DNA from: Chelydra serpentina
Taxonomy: Eukaryota > Chordata > Testudines > Chelydridae
Assembly (NCBI GenBank): GCA_037349315.1
Contig: JBAIAC010000068.1
Location: 21,233,001-21,297,000, forward strand
Direction of reading: 5' to 3'
DNA: 64,000 bases
In this document: piece after piece, positions 11,440-21,985 of the stretch
Layout of the letters: each line of letters begins with the position of its first letter
Position numbering within the stretch: position 1 is the stretch's first letter
Program-made: the position numbers and the translations under genes
The notes under the pieces: generated by a model
What the model was told of the DNA's origin: nothing
Seen by the model: only the letters and a program-made list of their open reading frames with translations
The model's database searches: none

Positions 11440-11632
11440 ATAGACTTTAAGGTCAGAAGGGACCATTATGATCATCTAGTCTGACCTCCTGAACAACTCA
11501 GGTCACAGAATCTCACCCCCCCCCCATTCCTGTAATAAACCTCTAACCTATGTCTGAGCTATTGAAGTCCTCAAATCGTGGTTTAAAGACTTCAAGGTGC
11601 AGAGAATCCTCCAGCAAGTGATGTGTAAACTT
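11440..11632 (-). mobile_element. CR1 LINE 3' end fragment
   Basis: 'tcatagactcatagacttta' followed by 'cagaagggaccattatgatc' is the reverse complement of a CR1 3' end, with the ATGA repeat at its outer edge. It continues into CR1 3' untranslated sequence to about 11632 and contains a nine- or ten-base C run. Confidence 0.75.
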
Positions 11633-11745
11633 GAAAGCTTGTCTCTCTCACCAACAAAAGTTGGTTCAACAAACGATATTACCTCACACATCTGGTCTCT
11701 CTAATATCGTGGGGCCAACCTGGCTGCAACAACGCTGCATAAGTT
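11633..11745 (+). mobile_element. Penelope-like element 3' fragment (second family)
   Basis: 'ttgaaagcttgtctctctca', 'ccaacaaaagttggttcaac' and 'ctctctaatatcgtgggg' match a recurrent sauropsid repeat with the same layout as the Penelope-like arms at 25.2-26.3 kb (an 'aagctt' block, then 'gtctct.taa', then a gene-distal end). Assignment to Penelope is by this resemblance. Confidence 0.5.
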
Positions 11746-12489
11746 AAAAAAATAACCATTTGAAATTCTGAATTCCCAAGGTGATTGTTAATTTGTTTGG
11801 GGTTAATGCGTGTATATGTACAATGCACTGTCCTTTCAATGGGAGAAGAGATGAACTGACATCCCAGTCTTCATGCTTGAAGCCAAGCCACCCGCCGTGG
11901 GGATGGATGTCACTTATTAAATGTTTAGTCATCATTAGTTTGTGGTTTGTCTGTTAAACGAACTGACAGTAGCTTCCCTGGTTCACAACAGCTTTGTCAC
12001 TTTAAAGATTTATGAAAGAGTCGGCATTTCATTCCTTATTCACTGCATCACTTTGTCACACTGTGTAATGCAACATAACAAACTGATTTGCTGAAGTGAT
12101 GTCTGCTGACCACTGAAAGCAACATGCAGTGTGCATTTAAGGGGCCCAGCCATGCTTCCACTAAATCAATGGCAAAACACTCATTTACTTCAATGAGAAC
12201 AAGACTGAGCCCTAATTGTTGCCTAGGAGAGAGGTGCTTTCAATCTCATTTGTCTTCCCAAAGAGACATGATAATGTCAATATGAGTGAATTTATCTGCT
12301 GCTATTATCAAAGCTTTGCAACAGGTTGGGATGAGCTCTTTAGGCCCTCTCTCCTTCCTGGATAATAGCACTGGGATTAAACCCAATATGGAAACTGAGG
12401 AATTGCCATCCCAGTAGTCCAGTCTCTAGCAGTGAGCACTACCAGTTCCTTCTGAGGAAGGTGCAAGAACTCTGACAATGGTCCATTAT
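11746..12489. other. No recognisable gene or repeat
   Basis: AT-rich sequence with one weak palindromic repeat core near 12165-12215 ('ttacttcaatgag'). Confidence 0.3.
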
Positions 12490-12778
12490 AGAGCTGTTCA
12501 GAAAATGGTAGTTTGTGTGGAAAATTTTAAAAGCAATGCAAATTTTACCTTTTTTTCCTCAAAATATTTCACAGAAGTGTTCTGCTTTTTCTATGGAAAA
12601 AAAAGCAAGCATTTTTTTAGGTTTTAGAAAACCAAAAGCTGTTTAATTTTTGTTTTTTCATCAAAAATTGGAAAATTTCATGAGGGGCTTTTCCACAAAA
12701 AATGATTTAGTTTTTTTAAAATGGACAATTTTTCATCAAATTTTTGACTGAATATCTTTGACTCGCTCTAGTCTGTTA
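12490..12778. mobile_element. AT-rich MITE, 'gagctgttcag' type
   Basis: Starts 'agagctgttcagaaaatgg' and ends 'tttgactcgctctagt'. The interior has many A/T runs and 'ttcatcaaa' phrases. It resembles 54558-54906. Confidence 0.5.
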
Positions 12779-13689
12779 TGGAATAACTTCCTCTGGGGAA
12801 ATACTTTCTAAACCCCCCGTCCCCACCCTGGTCAGTAGATCTCAGGCACTGAGGGATGTAGAAGCACTACCACCACCTGTAGGGAGAAGAGAAGTTGTTT
12901 TGCTATGGGAGGAGGAGGAGGGTATAGGGCACCAATCTGGGGCAGGAAGACAGGTTCTTCTAGGACAAGTGAGGTGGCTGCTAGAGCTGCATTAGAATTA
13001 CAGCCACTGCCTCACCCATTTGCCCTTGCAAAAGTGTTATTTTTAATTGGAAACAGGCACAGCACTTCTGAATCTCCTCATCCAGTTAATTATACAGGCC
13101 CATTGTCATGAGCTAGCAGCCGGCATAATGTATTCACGGTGCATTGTGTGCACTCCAGCTTCATGCTTAGTTCAGTACTTTCTTTGGATGTGGTTTGTAA
13201 TTGTAATGGTGTATTGAATACCCTATCTGTTCAGATGAATAGATAAGGTATGTAAGTGATGAAAAAGAGGGCACTTGTGAGACATCCCAGGGGTGACCTC
13301 TCCGTGTTAAAGCTGATTCTTTGTCTTGAAATGCTCTTAAGGAAGGTACCTGCCTGTGACTGCTGATTCTGCATCAAAGGAGAAGAAGGGAATTGGAGGA
13401 AAGAAAAAGAAGGGGTGTTGAATGTTCAGCCCAACCGGACTTGAGTGACACTCCCTCTGACAGATGCTGAAATTGCTTGCAACTTGATTCTCTCCAGGGA
13501 GGCGTCTCTGCCTAACTTGTTCCCTTTTTAGCCACTCTCATGCAGTTTGATTTCTGGTTACTATGAGTGTAGCAGTGAAGGAAGGCAGGCATTTCTATTG
13601 TATTTGCACGGTCTATGCTGTGCTAATTTTGTGGATAAACAGAGACGACTTCTGGGCAAAATGTGGATGCCCTTAAGCTGAGCCAAGTT
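12779..13689. other. No recognisable gene or repeat
   Basis: Unique-looking sequence. The 12905-13111 frame starts in a GGA-rich run and has no domain. Confidence 0.3.
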
Positions 13690-13845
13690 CAAAAATCAGA
13701 CCTTTGATCGAGGCACCTAAATTTGGAATTCGGCACCTCAGAACTCCCCTAGGAGCTGCTGATACTCAGCACCTGTGAAGAGCAGGTCACTTACTGAGAT
13801 GCCTAACTTTTGGCACCCAAGTTTGACAATTCGACCTGGGTCTCC
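13690..13845. repeat. Palindromic 'ggcaccta' MITE relic
   Basis: Contains 'gaggcacctaaatttgga' and an opposing 'gatgcctaacttttggcacc'. It is related to the clearer palindrome at 21829-21952. Confidence 0.45.
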
Positions 13846-14118
13846 AGAGCAGTCAGCCAGGGCTCCTTAACGAGCATTTAATTCACACACAGTTGAACAA
13901 AGAAACCCCTGTCCTCACTCTATTTTACAGTGATCCATAGCGACATCCTCGCCGGGCCATTGATTAAATATGCAGAGTAGTCTTGCCAGTTTCTCATTCT
14001 GCTCATTCGCAAACCTGATCATGTTCAGCCCCCAAAAAGGGCAGCCTCAACCACCCTCCCACCAGAGACTGCATAGCAAAGTGCTGCGGTGCGTGCTTAT
14101 CATAATTTTAAAAAAGTC
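13846..14118. other. No recognisable gene or repeat
   Basis: Nothing supported. The frame at 13970-14179 runs into the MITE. Confidence 0.25.
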
Positions 14119-14121
14119 TAA

Positions 14122-14415
14122 GGGCTGGTCCACACTAACCCCCCAGTTCGAACTAAGATACGCAACTTCAGCTACGTGAATAACGTAGCTGAAGTAGAAG
14201 TATCTTAGTTCGAACTACAAGGTACTTACCGCGGGTCCACACGCGCCAGGCAGGCTCCCCCGTCGACTCCGCTTACTCCTCTCACGGAGCAGGAGTACCA
14301 GTGTCGACGGCGAGCACTTACGGGATCGATTATTGCGTCTAGACAAGACGCAATAAATCGATCCCAGAAGATCGATTGCTTACCGCCGAACCCGGAGGTA
14401 AGTATAGACGTACCC
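14122..14415 (+). mobile_element. Three-hairpin MITE, Harbinger-like, copy B
   Basis: The element is 294 bp, flanked by TAA (14119-14121) and TTA (14416-14418), consistent with a TWA target. It has the same order of hairpins as 25265-25560. The short palindrome near 14323-14366 has slightly imperfect arms (one missing base and one mismatch). Relative to the other copies it carries paired changes in both arms. Confidence 0.8.
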
Positions 14416-14549
14416 TTAGTTTTCTTTCCCTAGCAAAAAAATATAGCACAGTACATTTACCTCCAGCTCTGGAGTCTGCTTCAGATCTTAATATAACAAA
14501 ACATTTAAACAAAGATTAAAATGGACAATAAACTTCACAATCAGCTTGT

Positions 14550-14985
14550 GTTGTAGCTGTCACCTTCCTAGACCCTTTCTTTTCCCTTCTCTTGCTGTGT
14601 GCTACACACCAGGGTCCAGGCAGTGCAACCTAGTGGTCAGAACAGGAGTTTGGCCTAGTGGTCAGAGTGGAGTCGGAGCACAGAACTGGAGACATAAGTC
14701 AGGGGACAGGCCCATGGTCAGAGCCAGGAGTTCTGAGGAAGGTAGGGACTAAGGTTGGACCAAGGGCCTGTACAGAAATCAGGTCTGATGCAGCTGCAGG
14801 CATGGAACACACTGAGCAGCCACTGTGCCGCTGTGGCTATAAAGATTAAATAGTGATCTGTTGGCCCTTCTGTCCAGCCAGGGAGCACAGGCACTTAGTG
14901 AGGGTTTGTTGGGCCCAGCTGCACTCATTGGGTCACCAGGCAACTGCCCACAGAGCTATCAGAGTTCCTGACACTGTCTTAGCTA
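14550..14985. other. Possible LTR-derived fragment
   Basis: Repeated 'tggtcagag' phrases, a 'gctataaag' TATA-like motif at about 14836 and a closing 'cctgacactgtct' recall the U3 part of a turtle retroviral LTR. No boundaries or duplication are seen, so this is tentative. Confidence 0.25.
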
Positions 14986-15061
14986 ATTGCTCAGATTATT
15001 CCAAATGCATCCCCATGCTCTTTATTACATCATGTCCCTAGAATGCTCAACTATTCCTTCT

Positions 15062-15130
15062 ATGGCCTGATCCACAGCCCACTGAAGTCAGCAGTCACAT
15101 TGACTTCAATGCACTTTGGATCAGGTTCTC
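15062..15130. repeat. Palindromic MITE relic, 'cctgatcca' family
   Basis: Arms 'ggcctgatccacagccca' and 'gcactttggatcaggttc' surround 'cactgaagtca' and 'ttgacttcaatg'. This is a near-palindrome typical of old amniote MITEs. Confidence 0.5.
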
Positions 15131-15445
15131 AAGTCCCTTTTGAAAACTCATCTCTCCCGATGTCCCTAATTGATCTGAGGTAACCCCTTCTCAGCTTATA
15201 GGACAAAGGGCCTTTATCATTCTAGGGCTAATGTACCTACCTTCCTTCTCTTCAGATTGTATAAATCTTTCACCTGTTACTAAACATTTCCATGGAGAGA
15301 AACATTGATGAGTTTCTACTCCATTTTTTGAACAGCTACTCCACTCTCATGAGGCAGTCAGGCTGGAGGGCTGCAAAAGTGGCAGATTCCTGCCTGCTCA
15401 AACCAGCCAAGAGTAATACCCAACATTAGACACACCAAATGGCTA

Positions 15446-15646
15446 ATGACCAGGATGCTTACACTTCACACAAACAGAAATGAGATTATTCTTTTAGATG
15501 AGGTGGCACAATGGCTGCCAGACTTGGTTGAGGTGCACCAGTTCTCCAAACACAATGATGGTTTTAGGTACATCTTGATAGATGCTCTGTCTAAATATGG
15601 CTGGGCCTTAATCACTGCAGCAGTTTCTACATCCACATTTTCATGA
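15446..15646 (+). pseudogene. DDE integrase-core relic (Polinton/KRBA2-type)
   Basis: A short frame includes PDLVEVHQFSKHNDGFRYI followed by LIDALSKYGWA. This resembles the start of the retroviral-type integrase core as found in Polinton/Maverick transposons and in the domesticated KRBA2/SCAND3 genes: the first catalytic Asp in 'DLVEV', and the second Asp region 'ID..SKY.WA'. About two residues before the ID pair appear missing. The frame stops soon after, so the glutamate-bearing half of the fold is absent. No splice sites or neighbouring Polinton genes were found. An alternative is chance similarity in a 66-residue frame. Confidence 0.45.
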
Positions 15647-15936
15647 TTTCTGTCTCTTTGTACAGGGTTATCATTCGGCTCTTTTTTGAGACTGAGAGTC
15701 ACCCTCCTCCAGCGTCCCCACTGCACCCTGGGTCATAAGGGTTAGACAACGTAACACTAGATTGTATTGAAAACGGTGTTAAAATAATAAGTTATCACTT
15801 CAAGTTGCAAGGGGGTTCCTGGTCCTGCTTACAGGCTATGGGGCTTTGTAGGGAAACATGGGATCTGGCTTTTCATCAATCAGTCAGGAAAAAAGCCAGT
15901 CTGGAAAAAGGGTGGGTTGATTTGTGCCTCTCTGCC

Positions 15937-16402
15937 TTAGGTTGCAGTCTCTCTCTTTTGTAACTGGTTGTTATATGTTCTATTTCTGGATTCTAAGAAA
16001 TAAGGTAGCGTTTGTTGCACCCTCTTAGGAAGAGTATTTATTTTTCTAACTCTCTGTGTATATGCCATGGACATATCACAGACAGTTACATCCTGAATGT
16101 TGGCTAACTGGGCCAAAAAGGTGACATGATATGTTACTGTGGGTTGCATGAGATCTTCAGTGACTGAAATCTCCCAGGATAAGGCAAATTTTCTTTCCAC
16201 GCATTACAGACAGGTGCTGAAGGAGCAACTCATCCTGTTCTCTAGTTTGATTCTGTAACAGACCCCCCACCAGTATCCCTTCCTGGACTTTCCTAGTTAG
16301 TATGTCGTTCCATATACACTTAAGAGCCTGTGCTTTTGAGTTACCCATAACTCTGAAACAGGGTATTGGTGTGTCTAATGTAGAATGCTGTCCCACCCCC
16401 AT
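15937..16402 (-). pseudogene. Possible LINE endonuclease relic
   Basis: On the minus strand a 'YWWGVCY' phrase in one frame and 'LILGDFSH' in another recall the 'VGVCYRP' and 'GDFNHPD' motifs of CR1 apurinic endonucleases, in the right order. The rest is not recognisable. Very decayed if real. Confidence 0.3.
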
Positions 16403-16493
16403 CTTTTACCCACTGTGTCCTGCCTAAGCAGGTGTAAGTGGAGATTTTTAACACTCCAGTCACGTAAATCAACCCACTAGGCTTTGTCTGAGG

Positions 16494-17867
16494 CAGGGCC
16501 GGTGCAACCACTAGGCAAACTAGGCAGTTGCCTAGGGCGCCAAGTGGTTGGGGGGGCCGAGCCCCAGCCATGGAGGAGCCGGCGCAGTGCAGGGGGGGCA
16601 ACAGCCCTGCAAAGGCGGCAGTGCCGCTAGCAGGAAGCAGCCGTGCCCCCCGCCCCTCCTGCCCAGACTGCAGCCCGGCGCCCCCACCCGGAGCTCCTGC
16701 AGGGTGCAGCAGATGCATGCGGGTGTCAGCCCCCGTGTGCCCCCCAGCTTCCCCCCTCGCCGCACTCAGGCTCTGCGGCTCCCCGGGAGGGGCAGCGGCG
16801 GCGGCTCACACTCCTGGGAGCCACAGAGCCCGAGCGCGGCAAGGGAGGGATCTGGGGGGCGCACGGGGGCTGCCACCCGTATGCATCCGCTGCAGGAGCC
16901 CCGGGGGGGAGGGACACCAGGCTGCAGCCCGGGCAGGTGCGCCCCCAGCTCCCCCCTCACCGCACTCGGGCTCTGCGGCTCCCGGGAGTGTGAGTTGCTG
17001 CTGCCCCTCCCACTGCCTCAGCACTCTGTGGGGGAGGGGCTGTGTGCACGGCAGCCCGGCAGCGTGTTGCCTCCATGTGGAGCCAGAGGCTCCAGCGGCC
17101 TGGGCATGGAAAGGGGAGTCCCGGGGGGCAGTCGGGACAGGGGGAGGGTTGGGAGTTCTTGGGTGGGGGGGCTGTCAGGGGGTGTGTGGAGAGGGATCGG
17201 AGCAGTCGAGGGAAAGGGAGCAGGTGGGTTGGATGGGTCAGGAGTTCTGGGGGGGCTGTCAGGGGACGGGGGTGTGGAGAGGGATTGGAGCAGTCGAGGG
17301 ACAGGGAGTGGTGGGTTGGATGGGTCAGGAGTTCTGGGGGTCCTGTCAAGGGGCGGGGAGTGGTTGGATGGGGCGTGGGAGTCTCAGGGGTCTGTCTGGG
17401 GGCGGGGGTGTGGATAAGGATTGGGGCAGTCAGGGGACAGGTAGGGATACGGTCCTAGGGGGGCTTTTAGGGTGGGGGGGTCTCAGGAGGGGGCAGTCAG
17501 GGGATAAGGAAGAGGGAGGCTTAGGTAGGGGGTGGGGTTCTGGGGGGAAGTTAGATGCAGGGGTCCTAGGAGGGGGCAGTCAGGAGACAAGGAGCACAGG
17601 GGGTTGGGGGTTCTGAGGGGGGCAGTCAGGGGGTGGGACGTGGCAGGGAGTGGATGGGGGCAGGGAGGGGGGGAACCTGGTCTGGGGAGCAGCCCCTGGG
17701 CAGGCTGGCCCCTGGGCAGGCTGGCCCCTGGGCAGGCTGGCCCCTGGGGTCTATAAAGGCTCATTGGGATTTGCACCTCAATGAACCGATGTACCGGGGA
17801 CGGGGGCGGGGGGAGGCGCAAGGTGGAATTTTCGCCTAGGGCACAAAATATCCTTGCACCGGCCCTG
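16494..17867. mobile_element. GC-rich hAT element, CAGGGCC family, 1.37 kb
   Basis: Ends CAGGGCCGGTGCAACCA and TCCTTGCACCGGCCCTG are inverted and flanked by a perfect 8-bp duplication GTCTGAGG (16486-16493 and 17868-17875). The subterminal 'gcctagggcgcc' and 'tcgcctagggcaca' blocks also pair. The interior is extremely GC-rich and carries minisatellites. Frames of 362 and 289 residues run through it, but they overlap in several phases, consist of G/P/S/R-rich repeat translation and have no transposase motif, so it is a non-autonomous element. Confidence 0.93.
17150..17690. repeat. G-rich minisatellite inside the hAT
   Basis: Imperfect units of roughly 70 bp contain 'ggagcagtcgagggacagg' and 'ggatgggtcaggagttctgg'. 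At 17697-17750 a shorter 'ctgggcaggctggcccc' unit (about 16 bp) is repeated about four times in tandem. Confidence 0.8.
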
Positions 17868-17875
17868 GTCTGAGG

Positions 17876-19090
17876 CTTTCCAGTCCCATCTCCCTGCTCA
17901 TTAGTCAGGAAGGTCTAGAGGTGTGTGTCAATGTGGTCCCCAGGTCACTCATTTGAGTGTCAGCCTACTCATAAATGATCTTAGAAGGATTAGATTTGTA
18001 TTGGTAAATGTTGGTAAACATCAGTTTCACTACACATACACACACACACAGACACACACCGACTAAAGATATTTCCATCAATAATTGAAATTTACAGATA
18101 AGCAGCATTTTTCTTATTTTGCCTGAGAGCGTAAGTTTGATTTAAGGATGTTACTTGGTATATTTTGACATGGGATGTTGACAATTTGTGTTTTAACTAT
18201 TTGTTTGAATCTTAACATCTACCGTCATTAAATAACACTTGTCTGTCCCTCCCCCATTGTCTGACCCCACCACAGAATTTACCGTAACTGTGAAAATTTA
18301 AATGCTTAAAAATAAGCTTTGATATTATGTGTCAAAATTGTTAACAAGTAAACATCAAATACTGCCAAGCCTGCTCACAAACTAAGGCACAAATATCTGT
18401 AGAAAAGCCCTGCATTGTCTATGAAATATCATTCTGCATGTTAGGGAACTAGTATGTGGTGGAACTGGGCTGCGGCTCATTCTCTCTAAGCCTCAAAATA
18501 CTTCAGAGAGGATCCAGTACCGCTCACGGTGGGAGTTTGGATTAAATGGAAGTGGGCCCCTCTCATTTTAGCAGCTGTCTTCCTAAACTGGAAATAGTTC
18601 AAAAGTAAGATTCTCCTCGGGAACATCATGATGCCAAGTTTTGTTAGATCCTGGGTTATCTGACTTCTTAGGGTGAGTGGAGAAGGTTAGTAAAACTGGA
18701 GCTGCTTTTGAAGTTCACAACAGAATTTGTTACCACTTGCATGCATTTCTCATACCAGTAAGCCAACCAGCTGAGTTTATTCAGACCTAATCTTCCTCAC
18801 TCCTCCCCCTCCTTTCAGACTAGTTTTATAGAGCATTGAGCAGAATAAGTTTATATAGAAGAGGAAACCAATCCAAAGCTGAACTGAATTTGGGATTTTA
18901 TTTACAAATATCAAAACAAGATCAAGATCTGATGAACATAGTTATTCCAACAAAAATCCCATTGTAGATTTTAGGTGGACAGAAGATTGCTACTGTCCAT
19001 GTAGCTGAAGTTGTTCTTATGCTGACCTCCTTCTGTCGGTGTATGGCTAGGGGTCTGTACCTGGCACAGCTCTATTGAGGTAATTTTTAA
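17876..19090. other. No gene seen; one CA microsatellite
   Basis: Unique-looking AT-rich DNA. The (CA)n run is listed separately. A weak MITE-like 'aagtgtagacta' end lies just before the next hAT. Confidence 0.3.
18036..18060 (+). repeat. (CA)n microsatellite
   Basis: A short interrupted CA dinucleotide run ('cacacacacacagacacaca'). Confidence 0.8.
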
Positions 19091-19098
19091 GTGTAGAC

Positions 19099-19442
19099 TA
19101 GCAGTTCCCAAACTTTTTGCTAGCGTGACCCCATTTTAAGGAACTATTTCCTTGTGGGACCCCACAGAGCATGGAGGATGCCATTTTGAAGAGCAAAATG
19201 GCATTCTCTGCAGATCTTGACCTCGTGTATATATGGTGCATGCAAGGTAATGCTGTGTGGAGGATGCCATTTTGTAGCACAAAAGGGCGTCGTCCATGCA
19301 TCGTGATCTCGCACGCACTGTATAGGCGAGGTCACGCTTTGCGGAGCAAAATGGCATCCTCCACAAATTAGAGTTGCCAGGACCCCATCAGCTCATGGCA
19401 CAACCCCTTTTTGGGTAGCAATCCACAGTTCAGAAACTGCTG
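19099..19442. mobile_element. hAT MITE, 'GCAGTTCCCAAAC' family
   Basis: The element is 344 bp. Ends TAGCAGTTCCCAAAC and CAGAAACTGCTG are flanked by GTGTAGAC (19091-19098) and ATGTAGAC (19443-19450), a 7/8 match with central TA. Inside, 'ggaggatgccattttg' occurs twice directly and once inverted ('caaaatggcatcctcc'), giving a folded structure and several spurious short frames. Confidence 0.85.
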
Positions 19443-19445
19443 ATG

Positions 19446-19565
19446 TAGACCAACCCTAAGTCACTTGCCTACAGTCACACAGGAAATTTCTGGAAGAGAG
19501 AGACTTGATCCTGGGTCTCTTAAGTCCTAGGATAGCAGCCTAACCACTGGACCATGCTTCCTTTC
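19446..19565 (-). mobile_element. MIR-like relic
   Basis: 'tcacttgcctacagtcacac', 'tgatcctgggtctc' and 'ctaaccactggaccatgctt' are the reverse complement of the tRNA-related part of a MIR-type SINE. Confidence 0.6.
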
Positions 19566-19632
19566 TATTAGGGGGGTTTCAGCTTGTTTGGGGTCTCTGG
19601 GTGCTAATGCAATATAAATAATAATAATCAGA
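19566..19632 (+). mobile_element. L2-like 3' tail
   Basis: 'ggggtctctgggtgctaatg' with 'aataataataat' matches the tail at 6785-6955. Confidence 0.5.
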
Positions 19633-19659
19633 TAGAACCTTTCATTAGATGGTCTTTAA

Positions 19660-19795
19660 AAAGATGGTTAACCTCTCTGACTCATTTTCTGATCTGTTAT
19701 GTGACTTCCCCATGGCCACACAGCAAGTCAGGTGATAGAACCCAGAGCTACTGGTTTCCAGTCATGTGCTCTAATCACTAAATTTCACTGCCTGA
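19660..19795 (-). mobile_element. MIR-type relic
   Basis: 'cccatggccacacagcaagt', 'gatagaacccagagctac' and 'gtgctctaatcacta' form a MIR element in reverse. Confidence 0.6.
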
Positions 19796-20705
19796 TTCAC
19801 ACACTTACTGGAAAACTCACAAAAGCCGATTATTGTGAGATTTCCAACTCAGTTTCTAGACTCTGGAGGCTCACAAAGCATCCAAACTATGGAATACTTA
19901 TCCAAACCAAACCAGATCTTACAAATGTCTTAGCATTCACTCAACATTATTTTCATTAGATGGGTGGCTCTCAATGGCATGAATGTAACACAGGAGCTTT
20001 ATGTTGCACAGGTTATCTATCATTATGGATGGACAAGTGTGCTTTGTACATCTGTAGGCCTTTTTATCCAAAAAAAAATCACAAAGCATTTGCAATAACT
20101 GGTTAAGCCTTGTAACACCCCAACAAGTTAGGCAAAGCATATGTAGAGATCACATCACCCATCACCTTAGGAATCCGCTGCAGCTCCTGCGTAATAGCAC
20201 ATGACAACGCTAGAGAATATCAAATGCCCCCAAACTTCATTCCCACAGCGTTAAGGTTGCCTGGTGGTGCTTTGTGACATTCCAGAATGACAAGTCACAC
20301 CTCTGAAAACCAGGAACTGCAGAGTTAAGGTGCATGCCATCTCTGTTGGTGACCAACTGAAACTGCAAGAGATATTTAGGAAGGCTGAATGTAATCACTC
20401 AAGCTGGAAGCTGCCAGGACATAGAGGTTCTCCAGTCTTTACTAAAAGATGCTATGGGGTCTTTAATGACCACAGTGTTCAGGACTTGAGTTTGATCTCT
20501 TGTCTGAAAACCCCAATTCCCCCAGGCAGTGATATTACTTTAGAAATGACTTGGAGAGAAAGTTACCTTCTAAAACATCAGCACTAACTCAGAGAGTACC
20601 TAGAAGTCCCTTGACTATCTCCTTCCCACTACTGACTCAGCCCACTTTGTGAAATGTGATAAGATCATACCACTATGTGATTTGCCTGCCTGCCATGATT
20701 TCTGA
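19796..20705. other. No recognisable gene or repeat
   Basis: Small frames (20330-20587 and others) show no domains. No CpG island or exon signal. Confidence 0.3.
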
Positions 20706-20940
20706 TAGTGGGAGGTAGCATGTCCTAGTGGACAGAGCACTGGGCTGGGATTCTGGGGTTCTTTTCTCAGTTCTGCTGCTGTTTTCCTGGGTGGCCCTGG
20801 GCAAATCACATAAATGGTGCGGTGCCTCAGTTTTCCCATCTGTAAAATAGGCATAATGATACTTCTCCCCTTTTGCAATACTGTTGTGAGATCTATGAAT
20901 GGAAGACTGAAATAAGAGACAGGCAAGATTCTTATTATTA
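20706..20940 (+). mobile_element. MIR-type SINE, near full length
   Basis: The order is tRNA-like head 'tgtcctagtggacagagcac', core, 'cctcagttttcccatctgta', 'aaataggcataatgatac' and an 'ttattattactt' tail, about 235 bp. This is the layout of a CORE-SINE/MIR. It is the best preserved of its class here. Confidence 0.8.
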
Positions 20941-21229
20941 CTTATTTCCTGTCTGTAGATTATTTAATAATACATCCCTTACTGCATTTGCTTCATCAAA
21001 CCTCTTGAGAGTCTGCTAAAAAGAGTACATCTGATGATCCAATGACAAAATAAGCAGTCATCTCAATAAAATAAATAGGAGAAAAATAGCCCTTTCAATT
21101 AGTAACTTCTCTGATAGTGTCTACCAAAATTTTGTGCAGGATTTAGGTATCAAAGTGATAAGCCCCATACAAATATTTCTTATGGGTACGTAATCTATGT
21201 AGGTAGAGGAGGGGAAAGAGCTAACATGA

Positions 21230-21790
21230 TTGATGGACATATAAACAGAGGAATATTGAATAGAACTAGGGGGAGTGATATTATCTCTGTATACAGCATT
21301 GATGAGACCAATGCCAGCATACTGTGTCCACTTTTGGTATCCACAATTTGAAAAGGATGTTGAAAAATTGCGGAGAGGTCACAGAACAGCTACAAGAATG
21401 ATTCAAGGTCTGGAAAACATGCCTTACAATGAGAGACATAAGTAGCACAATATATTTACCTTGTCAAAGAGAAGGTTAAGAGGCAATTAAATAATTTTAA
21501 AGTACTAACACAGGAGAAAGATACTTGATATACTACAGGGTTCTTTAACATTTAATAGACCAAAGCATAACAAGATCCAATGGCTGGAAGCTTAAGTTAG
21601 AAAAAAATCAAGCTGGAAAGAAGATGCAATTTTTTAACAATGAGGGTAGTCAGCCATTGGAACAACATACCAAGAGAAGTGTTACATTCATCTCACTTGG
21701 AGGTTTATTAAATTGAGATTGGATGTCTTTCTGAAAGATGTGCTCCAATGCAACCACAGGTTATTGGGCTCAAGAGTTTTCATTTATGAA
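21230..21790 (+). pseudogene. CR1 LINE C-terminal relic
   Basis: The plus strand encodes scattered CR1 C-terminal phrases ('aagaatgattcaaggtctgg', 'agagaaggttaagaggcaa', 'agtcagccattggaacaaca') with many stops. The 3' end is decayed. Confidence 0.7.
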
Positions 21791-21828
21791 GTAGGGAAGA
21801 ATGTTTTGCTCTACTGCAGGAATCACTG

Positions 21829-21952
21829 GGAGTAAAATTTTCAAAAGCCCCATAGTCCCATTTTCAGAAGTGGTTTAAGAGCCTAAATCTCACTGAAAGT
21901 CAACCGTTTAAGATCTTAAGACACTTAGGTGCTTTCGAACATTTTACCCTAG
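21829..21952. repeat. Palindromic MITE ('ttttcaaaag')
   Basis: Ends 'gtaaaattttcaaaagcccc' and 'ctttcgaacattttacccta' are inverted. Inside, 'aagagcctaaatctca' faces 'agacacttaggtgct'. It is the clearest copy of the family also seen at 13690 and 29719. Confidence 0.6.
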
Positions 21953-21985
21953 ATGATCATTATGCTCCCTTCTGGGATTAAATTC

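Noticed and set aside
16528..17616. 362-residue open frame
   Set aside because: Lies wholly inside a non-autonomous hAT. G/S/R-rich repeat translation with an equally open second frame; no transposase motif.
17150..17690. CRISPR-like array
   Set aside because: Units are adjacent and imperfect, without constant repeats separated by unique spacers. It is a minisatellite in a hAT.
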